From contig JBCCEF010000023.1 of assembly GCA_039030395.1 (NCBI GenBank), forward strand, positions 1-64,000: a stretch of DNA of 64,000 nt. The letters are read 5' to 3'. Below the pieces are notes generated by a model. The model saw only the letters and a list, made by a program, of their open reading frames with translations. It was not told the origin of the DNA and did not search any database. The first letter of the stretch is position 1, and each line of letters starts with the position of its first letter. Positions 48,945 through 56,660 of the stretch are shown here, one piece after another. The stretch is from Acidobacteriota bacterium. GTDB lineage: Bacteria > Acidobacteriota > Thermoanaerobaculia > Multivoradales > JBCCEF01. Made by a program: the position numbers and the translations under genes.

Positions 48945-51675
48945 TCGCCGGCCACCGGAGGAACCGAGTGCCAGAGACCGGCAAGCGGACCGACTCCTCT
49001 CGGAGTTGCTCGATCTTCCGCCGGATCGCCGCGCCCGGCGCTTGCGGGAGGCCTGCGGCGAGGACTCCCGTCTGCGCCAGCAGGTGGCCTCCCTGCTGGC
49101 GGCGGCCGACGCAACGGATTCCCTGCTACGGCCCGGTGGCGCCATCGATGACGAATTCCTGCGGCACCTGACGGTCGGATCGCCCCTCCAGCCGGGCGCA
49201 GATCTCGGCCGGTACCGCCTGTTGCGCGAGATCGGCCGCGGCGGCATGGGGGTGGTCTACCTCGCCGAGCGGGCGGACGGTCACTTCGACCAGCGAGTCG
49301 CCATCAAAGTCCTCTCCTTCGGCGGCGACCGCACCGCCCAGGAGCGCTTTGCCCGGGAACGGCAGATTCTGGCGGATCTGGAGCACCCCCACATCGCCCG
49401 GCTGCTCGACGGCGGGGTCACCGACGAGGGCCACCCCTTCTTGGTCATGGAATTCGTGGACGGCTTGGCGCTCGATCGCTACTGCCGCGACAAAGGCCTC
49501 GCCTTGAAAGCCCGCCTCGGCCTGGTGTCGAAGGTCTGCGAAGCCGTCCAGGCGGCCCACGGACAACTGGTGGTGCATCGGGATCTCAAGCCATCGAACA
49601 TCCTGGTCACCGGCGACGGCCAGATCAAGCTGCTCGATTTCGGCATCGCCAAGCTCCTGGCCCCATCCGCCGGGCAAACCGAAGCGCCTGCTCAGGATCT
49701 GACCTCGGCGAACTATCTGACGCCCCAGTACGCCAGCCCGGAACAGGTGCGAGGAGAAGCCATCACCGTCGCCTCGGACATCTACCAACTCGGCATGCTC
49801 GCCTTCGAACTGCTTGCCGGCTGCCTGCCCTATGACGTGCGTACCGTCACGGCGGCCGAGGCGGAGCGAGCGATCTGCCAGGAGGACGTCGCGCGACCGA
49901 GCGAGATGCGGGCTCTCCTACCGGCCAAGGACGTCGCCCCGGGCCTGCCGTCGGCCCAAGAACTGCGCGGCGACCTCGACACCATCGTGCTCGAAGCGCT
50001 GCGCAAGGAACCCGGCCGGCGCTACGAGTCCGTCGGCCGTCTGCGGGACGATCTCAACAACTACCTCGCCGGCCTACCGGTTTCCGCCCGCCCGGACACC
50101 TGGCACTATCGACTGGGAAAGTTCATCCGGCGCAACGCCCTGCCCGTCGCCGCCACCGTCGGGACCGCGCTCCTCATCGCCTTTCTCGTCATCAGCTTCA
50201 CCATCCGCCTGGCCCGCGAACGGGACCAGACCCTCGCCGCCGCCCAGCGGGCGGAACAGCAGCGCCAGATCGCCGAGACGAGGAGCCGGGAAGCCGTCGC
50301 GGTGGAAGATTTCCTCATCGACCTCTTCGACGTGTCGGATCCCAACCTCAGCGGCGCCGCCGGCCGCGACCTCACCGCCCTCGAGATCCTCCAGCGGGGC
50401 CTCGGGCAACTTCGCGACCCGTCGTCCCAAAACCTCCGCGGCCGGGCCCGGCTGTTCGCCGCGGTAGGCAAGATCTACAGCCACCTGGAACTCTTCGACG
50501 AAGCGGACGACATTCTCCAGGAAGCCCTCCGAATCGCCGAAAACGCGCCGGGAGACCATCGCCTGGAGCATTCCTACGTCCTCGGCACCTATGGTGACTT
50601 CCTCTATCAAGCCGGCAAGACCCCCGAGGCGATCGAGCCGCTGCGCCAAACCCTCGCCCTGCGGCGGGACGTCCTGCCGGCCGGCCATGAGCGAATCGCC
50701 ACTGCTGCCGCGGGACTGGCCAACGTCCTGTTGTCCAACGGTCAGGCCGAGGAAAGCGCCCGGTTGGCAACCGAGGCCTTGGTGGTCATGGAAGCCCTCG
50801 ACCGACCCGATCCCGGGCAGTTCTCCTTTCTTCTCTGCTTGCTAGGGCAGGCCAAGCTGCAGCACGGTGAGTTTCAGGAGGCCGAAGCCGTTCTGCTGCG
50901 CGCCCTCGACCATTCCCGCCAACACTTCGAAGAAGAGAGTTTTCAACACGTCCAGGTGATCGAGTCGCTGTCCCATGCCTACATCAACCAAGGCAAACAT
51001 GAAGCCGCCATCCCCCTGCTAGAGCAGGCCATCCGCAGCCACAACACCCTTCTCGGACCGAACTCCTTCAAGGTGGCGCTGACCCAGCAAACCCTCGCCG
51101 CGAGCTATGTCGGCCTCGGTGAGCTGGCGGAGGCGACACGGTTGCAGCAAGACGCCCTGGCGATCGTCGCGGAGATTGCCGGCGCCGACTCCCGAGCCGC
51201 CATCAGCCTGCGGCACAACCTGGCCAGCCTGCGATTGGATCAGGGAGATGCGGCCGGCGCCGAGGCGGACTTCCGCGAGCTGCGAGCCGATCAAGAACGA
51301 ACGCTCGTCCCGTCCCACCCGTTCCACGGCATTACCCTCGGCGACTTGGGCCGCGCCCTCACCGCCCAAGGCAAAGATCGAGAAGCCGAAGCCGTCCTCC
51401 TCGAAAGCCTGGCGCAGATCGAAGAACACAGCGGCCCGCGCGGCCAGTTCATCACCTACACCCTGCTCAATCTCGGCCGCCTCTACCGCAGCCAGGGGCG
51501 GGTGGAAGAGGCCGAGCCCCTCCTCCGCCGCGCCCTCGACATCCGCCGCGAGACCATGGCCGCGGATTCGCCGGAGGTCGAAGAGGCACGTGCAGAGCTG
51601 CTGGATTTTCTTCGGGATACGGGCCGAAGCGGGGAGGCTGAGGCATCCGGTTCAGCCCGAGTCTGCGGCGGGTGA
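48937..51675 (+). CDS. Membrane-bound Ser/Thr protein kinase with TPR repeats
   Basis: 912 residues. A cytoplasmic N-terminal part (1-85) precedes the kinase (about 88-380): 'LREIGRGGMGVVYLAE', 'VAIKVLSF', 'LVVHRDLKPSNILV' (Asp216), 'LLDFGIAKLL', 'YASPEQVRGE'. One transmembrane helix at about 403-424, then a short coiled-coil, then eight or so TPR units from about 475 ('LYQAGKTPEAIEPLRQTLALRRDVL', 'YINQGKHEAAIPLLEQAIRS', 'YRSQGRVEEAEPLLRRALDIRRETM'). The TPRs face outward and may bind a peptide or partner. It overlaps the sigma gene by 8 bases. Confidence 0.93.
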   Translation: MADRRPPEEPSARDRQADRLLSELLDLPPDRRARRLREACGEDSRLRQQVASLLAAADATDSLLRPGGAIDDEFLRHLTVGSPLQPGADLGRYRLLREIGRGGMGVVYLAERADGHFDQRVAIKVLSFGGDRTAQERFARERQILADLEHPHIARLLDGGVTDEGHPFLVMEFVDGLALDRYCRDKGLALKARLGLVSKVCEAVQAAHGQLVVHRDLKPSNILVTGDGQIKLLDFGIAKLLAPSAGQTEAPAQDLTSANYLTPQYASPEQVRGEAITVASDIYQLGMLAFELLAGCLPYDVRTVTAAEAERAICQEDVARPSEMRALLPAKDVAPGLPSAQELRGDLDTIVLEALRKEPGRRYESVGRLRDDLNNYLAGLPVSARPDTWHYRLGKFIRRNALPVAATVGTALLIAFLVISFTIRLARERDQTLAAAQRAEQQRQIAETRSREAVAVEDFLIDLFDVSDPNLSGAAGRDLTALEILQRGLGQLRDPSSQNLRGRARLFAAVGKIYSHLELFDEADDILQEALRIAENAPGDHRLEHSYVLGTYGDFLYQAGKTPEAIEPLRQTLALRRDVLPAGHERIATAAAGLANVLLSNGQAEESARLATEALVVMEALDRPDPGQFSFLLCLLGQAKLQHGEFQEAEAVLLRALDHSRQHFEEESFQHVQVIESLSHAYINQGKHEAAIPLLEQAIRSHNTLLGPNSFKVALTQQTLAASYVGLGELAEATRLQQDALAIVAEIAGADSRAAISLRHNLASLRLDQGDAAGAEADFRELRADQERTLVPSHPFHGITLGDLGRALTAQGKDREAEAVLLESLAQIEEHSGPRGQFITYTLLNLGRLYRSQGRVEEAEPLLRRALDIRRETMAADSPEVEEARAELLDFLRDTGRSGEAEASGSARVCGG

Positions 51676-52848
51676 GGCCGCGCCGCAGGGTTGGTCCGCG
51701 GGCTCTACCAGCTCGATCCAGCCGGTCTTGTCCAGCGACAGCACTACCGTGCCGGACCAACCGGTGCCGTAGATGCACTTCTTCAGAGTCATGGGCTCGA
51801 ATCGCTTGGCCCTACGGGCCACCGGTTCCGTTTGCGGCGAGCCGCGCCGGAGCCGAACGGCATCTTCCAGCATTTCGACCACCCCCTTGCGCGGATGCCC
51901 GAATGCGTAAGCGGTCCAGCAGCCACCGCTCCACCAAAACCGGCACTTGCGATCGCTCGGCCCCATGGAGAGCACCGCAACCTTGGGCCGGATCCGGTCG
52001 AGCAATGCTCGGGTGGTGCCGTTGGCGGAGCCGTGGTGCCCCACCTGATACACATCGGACTTCAGCTCATCCTGCGGGTAGCGTCGCACCAGATCCTCGA
52101 TGGCCACCTCTTCGAGATCCCCGGTGAGCAGGACCGAAGCGTCTCCATATTCAACTCGGATCACCAAGCTGTGGTTGTTCTGGTCCCTGAAGTGATATTT
52201 TCGTTCGCCGTCGAATACCTCGTACCCCCAGCCCGGATCCTCCTTGAGGTACCCCCACAAGATCTCGATCTCTGGGTCGACATCGTGCGGCGACGACCCC
52301 TGCCGGCAATCGATGGGGTCGATCACCTCATCCCTCTGCGGCGCCACATCGGACAGGCGGTCGAATTCGACGACGCGAGCGGCTCGTCCAGGCTGCTGGG
52401 CGTAGGTCTGCAACGCCTCCTGACCTCGACCACCGGAACCGACGGTCTGGCCGTTGGTCACCACGTTCTCGACTCGGATCCCCGCCAGCAACAACGGTTC
52501 GATGCCGCGCGTGTGGTCCAGGTGCGGATGGGTGAGAGCGACCAGCCTCAAGGTGCGGTCCAGCTCCGGGCGCTCCGCGAAGAAAACCTGGAGGTACTCG
52601 ACGAGCGTCTCGTTGCTGTTGAATCTCGGGTTCTTCTCCCCTCCGGCGTCGACCAGCATCGCCGCACAGGGAAATTCGAAAAGCGTCGCATCCCCTTGGC
52701 CCACATCGATGAAGTGCACCTTGAACGGCGGCACCTCCTGGGCGTCAACGGTGGCCACGGGCACGGTCAGGACCACCAGCAAAGCAACCCAGATGCTGCT
52801 CGTGACGAACGTCGAAGCTCTTGGAAACAATGAACTTGCTAGCAACAT
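51652..52848 (-). CDS. Secreted metallo-beta-lactamase-fold hydrolase (ComEC-like domain)
   Basis: 398 residues from the ATG at 52848; the longer open frame crosses repeats. A signal or anchor 'VALLVVLTVPVATVDA' precedes 'FKVHFIDVGQGDATLFEF', the start of ComEC/MBL proteins. Metal motifs: 'ALTHPHLDHTRGI', 'VLLTGDLEEVA', 'VGHHGSANGTT'. The HxHxDH motif here reads H-P-H-L-D-H, complete. It lacks the membrane channel of ComEC, so it is a free exported hydrolase of unknown substrate. Its 3' end overlaps the kinase gene tail-to-tail by 24 bases. Confidence 0.86.
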   Translation of the reverse strand: MLLASSLFPRASTFVTSSIWVALLVVLTVPVATVDAQEVPPFKVHFIDVGQGDATLFEFPCAAMLVDAGGEKNPRFNSNETLVEYLQVFFAERPELDRTLRLVALTHPHLDHTRGIEPLLLAGIRVENVVTNGQTVGSGGRGQEALQTYAQQPGRAARVVEFDRLSDVAPQRDEVIDPIDCRQGSSPHDVDPEIEILWGYLKEDPGWGYEVFDGERKYHFRDQNNHSLVIRVEYGDASVLLTGDLEEVAIEDLVRRYPQDELKSDVYQVGHHGSANGTTRALLDRIRPKVAVLSMGPSDRKCRFWWSGGCWTAYAFGHPRKGVVEMLEDAVRLRRGSPQTEPVARRAKRFEPMTLKKCIYGTGWSGTVVLSLDKTGWIELVEPADQPCGAASPAADSG

Positions 52849-53151
52849 CGTGGACCTCGCTTGGCTTTGAGATCCACGGGACCCTGGGCTTTGACATCCA
52901 TGGAACCGCCGGCTCCCAACGAAGGGACGGCCTCGCGACCGGGTTTTCGCACTCTCGGCACCATCCACCTAAACAACATTCCCCTGGCACCTTCGCGTGG
53001 CAGCACCTTCGCGAAGTAGCACCATCCACCTAAACAACATTCCCCTGGCACCTTCGCGAGGTAGCAACATTCCCCTGGCACCTTCGCGTGGCAGCACCAT
53101 TCCCTTGACACCTTCGGGTGGTGGCGCCTTCGGGTGGCCGGTCCGTGGGGG
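52849..53151. repeat. Intergenic cluster of the dispersed short repeat
   Basis: Copies of ACATTCCCCTGGCAC start near 52977, 53038 and 53068, and a variant (CCATTCCCTTGACAC) near 53098, each followed by CTTCG. A longer 40-bp unit beginning GCACCATCCACCTAAACAAC is perfectly repeated at 52959-52998 and 53019-53058. A separate imperfect doublet (CTTTGAGATCCACGG / CTTTGACATCCATGG) is at about 52864-52905. No gene is present. Confidence 0.9.
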
Positions 53152-53925
53152 TCAGCGGGATCGGGAAACGCGACGCCGCAGGCGCCATGTCCCCACCATC
53201 AGGAACAGAACCGCAAGGACGACGAGAAACGGGGCGTCGAGAGTTGGGATCGCCTGGATCGGTACACCCGTCCGCTCGAAATCCCACGTCACGTCGCCGA
53301 CACCGTTCACCGCCACCCGCACGCCGTCCAGGTTGCCGACGAAACCGACGTAGCTGCTCGCGGTGTCCCCCATGTTCCAGCGTAGGGCGCCGCCCTCCGG
53401 AAGGTTGAAGGCGTTGATGCGGGCATTCGGATTGGCGATCAGGAAATCCGCCAGAGTGCTGCTTCCGCCGGTGTTGATCTGCCACACGCCGAGGAAGGCA
53501 TCCCAGAACTGCCACATCCCGGTGGCCACCTGCGCCGGCGGTGGCACGTAGTCCAGCCGAGTCTCGTAGACCCCGTCGCCGTCCGCATCGAGGTACAGAT
53601 TGACGTACCAGTTGTTGGTGTTGCTGGCGACCGGATCCACATAGGTCCAGAAGGACAAGGCCGTGAGATCGCTGAGCGGCAGATCGTGGAATTCGTTGCG
53701 CAGCAGGATGATCTTCGACGCGGGATCGACGATCGCCGCCCGGTAGCTGCCGCTGCCCAAAGGCGGGGTGTCCGGTCCGTCCACGAACTCGACCGGCGGC
53801 GGCGCACCGAAGGGGCCGATCAACCAACCGCTGGGATCGTCGGGGGTGACCGTTTCGACCTGCGCCGAGGCCGCATGGACAAGAGAAAAGCTGAGAACAA
53901 CTGCCAGGCAACAGCGTAAGAGCAT
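53152..53925 (-). CDS. Secreted beta-sandwich protein with IPTL-like sorting tail
   Basis: 257 residues from the ATG at 53925 with GGGAG about 7 bases upstream. Signal peptide ends HAASAQ. The body 'LTALSFWTYVDPVASNTNNWYVNLYLDADGDGVYETRLDYV' in parts and 'NMGDTASSYVGFVGNLDGVRVAVNG' in parts look like a carbohydrate-binding or lectin-type domain. The end 'AIPTLDAPFLVVLAVLFLMVG' followed by 'TWRLRRRVSRSR' has the IPTL motif, helix and basic tail of sortase-like substrates. It should be placed at the outer surface. No processing enzyme is encoded in the window. Confidence 0.83.
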   Translation of the reverse strand: MLLRCCLAVVLSFSLVHAASAQVETVTPDDPSGWLIGPFGAPPPVEFVDGPDTPPLGSGSYRAAIVDPASKIILLRNEFHDLPLSDLTALSFWTYVDPVASNTNNWYVNLYLDADGDGVYETRLDYVPPPAQVATGMWQFWDAFLGVWQINTGGSSTLADFLIANPNARINAFNLPEGGALRWNMGDTASSYVGFVGNLDGVRVAVNGVGDVTWDFERTGVPIQAIPTLDAPFLVVLAVLFLMVGTWRLRRRVSRSR

Positions 53926-54185
53926 CGGAATCTCCCGAATCTTCAGTTCCACGAAAGCGAATAGCAGGTTCACACTCTACAGGTGCTTTCGCCGCAGCCC
54001 CAACCCCAAGATCCGGAACTCGGCGATACGCTTCGGCTCCGAACTGAGGGAATTCGAAGCCTTCGGCCGGCCCGGAGTGGTCCGCCAAAGCGGTCCTTTT
54101 CGCTTGAAAGCCTAGTGGACGGAACGTTTTTGCGTTCAACGTTCCACCCGATCAGAGCACCCACGACCGCCAGCTTGGAGGCGAA

Positions 54186-56660
54186 ATGTCTAGCAACCGA
54201 GTCACCCCCTCTTTGTCCACTCTCCACATCCTGGCGCTCACGTTCCTGCTGCTGACTGCGCTCCTCACGACGGCCTGCGGTGGGGTGGACGGCGGTGCCT
54301 CCGGCGAGGATTCCTCAGCCGCCGGTGTACAGACGCGCAGTCCGGAGCAGGAGGTCAAGGCCCTGCGCAAGGCCCACGGCGACAGCGACCCCCGCACGCT
54401 GCAAGCGATGGCCCGCTGGATCCGCTCGGCCACCGGCTCCGGCGATCTGGAGAGCGGCAGTGCGATCTTCGATCGCCTCCTCGGCCTCGACCTGCGTTCC
54501 TCGCCGGTCCTCGCCTGGGGCAAACCACCCATCTCCCTGGCGCGCCACCTCGGTGGACTGGGAGAACTCGAAGCGGCCCGGCGGCGGATCGCCACTCAGC
54601 TTGAAGAGCACACAGAGATTCTGGACGACTTCCAGCTCTTCGCCCTCGACGTCGATCGCGCCGTGGCCCGGCTGGACCTCGCCCTGGGGAACGAGGCCGA
54701 AGGGATCGCGCGGCTCGAACGAATCCTCGAGAAAAGAAGACAGGCCGCGGGCACTCCCGGAGCTTGGGTCCAGATCGCCGAGCGGGATCTTCAGCAAGCG
54801 CGGCGGCAGGGCCCCGGGGACAGTGAGGCACTTCGCCCGGTAGCGGCCCAACCCACGGCCGCGCAGCCGCCGCCGGACGACAGCCCGGCCGCCATTCTGG
54901 CCGAAGCGTTCTCCGGCCGCTTTGCGGACGCCGGCGCCGCAGAGCGCCTGGCCGAAATGGGCCTGGCCGGCGCCGCGGGCCTGGGAGAACTGTTCTCCGG
55001 TCGCGAGGAGAACTGGGCGCGCTCCTTCGGCCAGCGCGCAGGGCGCTGGTCGTCGTCGGTCGCCGCCGATCAACACGCTCACTTCGACAATATTCTCGAG
55101 CTTTCAACCCGATCGGGTCTCGAGGTCGCCGAGCGCTCACGGCTCTACGGCTCCGGCGACCTCAGCCTGGTCACCCGCATCCTGCGGCACGGATCGCCGG
55201 AGCAGCAAAACGCCCTGGTCCCGGAGCAGGTTCGAAGATTCCAGGCGCCGCTCTCCGACGACCCACCGACCTCCGGCGCGGAGATCCAGGCCGTGATCTT
55301 CCAGCTTCAAGCTCTCACCCGAGCCCTCGATCGCCTGCCGCAGGACGACCCACGATTTGCCTCCCTGCACAACGAGCGGGAACGCCTCCATGGGGACCGG
55401 CGAGACCTCCTGAACCAAGCCTGGAACGCCCACGACGTGGCCTCCATGCCCACCTATCTGTGGGAGCTCCAGCCGCACCTCGACCCGAGCCTGGTGATGC
55501 TCTACTTCGTGGTGGGTTCCGACCACACGGACCTGCTGGTGGTGCCGCCCACCGGCGATGTGAAGAAACACCGCGCGCCGATCGGCCGAACGGCGCTGGC
55601 GGAAGACCTCGACCGGCTGCTGGAGCAAACCACCGGCCTCCAGCGGGGAGTCGCCGAGATCGAAGATTTCGATCAGCCGGACGCCCTCTCCAGGGCGGCG
55701 GCGGAGCGGCGGCTCTACGACCTGCTGATCGCGCCGGCGGCGGCGGACATCGAGCGGGCCGAGCGAGTGCTGATCGTGCCGGACGGGCCGCTCTACCGGC
55801 TACCCTTCGCCTCGTTGCGCCGCCCCCTCGACGAGGACAAAGAACAGTTCTTCGTGCAGTGGAGACCGCTCTACTTTGCTCCCTCCGCTGCCGCCTATCG
55901 CGCCTTCATCCTGCGCCGGGCGCGGCAGCCCGGGGAGCCCCTCGCGGGGCGTCTCACCGCTTTCGCGAACCCTGCCTACGAGCGCTCCGGATCAGCCGGT
56001 CAGAAGCAGCCTCTACCGGTGGCCGTCCGCTCCGCGGCGGACCGTGGTTTCGACGGTGAGCTCGTACCGCTCCCCGGCTCCGAGATGGAGGCACAGCAGA
56101 TCGGTCGGATGTTCGAGCGGGGCTCGCGGAACGCCTCCATCCACCTCGGAGCCGGCGCTACCGAAGAACTCGCCAAAGAGCAGGCCGGCGAGGCCGACAT
56201 CCTGCACTTCGCGGTCCACGGCTTCGTTAACGAGATGCAGCCGGAGCACTCCTTCCTCGCCCTCAGCCTCGCCGATTTCCATGCCGAGGGCCCCGACGCC
56301 AGAGACCCCGACAACGGCATCCTCGAAGGCTGGGAGATCGTCGACCAAATGGCGCTGGACGCCGAGTTGGTCGCGCTCTCGGCTTGTGAAACGGCGGTCG
56401 GCCGCGAGCGCGGCGGCGAAGGCCCGGTCAGCCTGAGCCGCGCCTTCCTGGCGGCCGGTGCGCGCTCCGTTCTGGCCTCCCTCTGGCGGGTGGACGACGC
56501 CGCGACGGCGGAGTTGATGATCTCCTTCTACGAACATCTGCTGGCCGGCAAAGCCAAGGACGAGGCCTTGCGGCAAGCGCAACTCGACCTGCTGCAGAAC
56601 TCGGACTTCCGCGACCCCTACTACTGGGCCGGCTTCCAGCTCACCGGCGACTGGCTGTGA
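54186..56660 (+). CDS. CHAT-domain protease-like lipoprotein
   Basis: 824 residues. The N-terminus ends in lipobox TTAC-GG, so a lipid-anchored exported protein is predicted. About 60-280 is helical with TPR-like features ('RLDLALGNEAEGIARLERILEKRR'). About 440 onward is the CHAT domain: 'LVMLYFVVGSDHTDLLVVPP', then 'DILHFAVHGFVNEMQPEHSFLALSLADF' in parts with His678, and 'ELVALSACETAVGRERGGEGPVSLSRAFLAAGARSVLASLWRVDD' in parts with Cys734. The His/Cys dyad is intact. It overlaps the next gene by 4 bases (GTGA). Confidence 0.92.
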   Translation: MSSNRVTPSLSTLHILALTFLLLTALLTTACGGVDGGASGEDSSAAGVQTRSPEQEVKALRKAHGDSDPRTLQAMARWIRSATGSGDLESGSAIFDRLLGLDLRSSPVLAWGKPPISLARHLGGLGELEAARRRIATQLEEHTEILDDFQLFALDVDRAVARLDLALGNEAEGIARLERILEKRRQAAGTPGAWVQIAERDLQQARRQGPGDSEALRPVAAQPTAAQPPPDDSPAAILAEAFSGRFADAGAAERLAEMGLAGAAGLGELFSGREENWARSFGQRAGRWSSSVAADQHAHFDNILELSTRSGLEVAERSRLYGSGDLSLVTRILRHGSPEQQNALVPEQVRRFQAPLSDDPPTSGAEIQAVIFQLQALTRALDRLPQDDPRFASLHNERERLHGDRRDLLNQAWNAHDVASMPTYLWELQPHLDPSLVMLYFVVGSDHTDLLVVPPTGDVKKHRAPIGRTALAEDLDRLLEQTTGLQRGVAEIEDFDQPDALSRAAAERRLYDLLIAPAAADIERAERVLIVPDGPLYRLPFASLRRPLDEDKEQFFVQWRPLYFAPSAAAYRAFILRRARQPGEPLAGRLTAFANPAYERSGSAGQKQPLPVAVRSAADRGFDGELVPLPGSEMEAQQIGRMFERGSRNASIHLGAGATEELAKEQAGEADILHFAVHGFVNEMQPEHSFLALSLADFHAEGPDARDPDNGILEGWEIVDQMALDAELVALSACETAVGRERGGEGPVSLSRAFLAAGARSVLASLWRVDDAATAELMISFYEHLLAGKAKDEALRQAQLDLLQNSDFRDPYYWAGFQLTGDWL

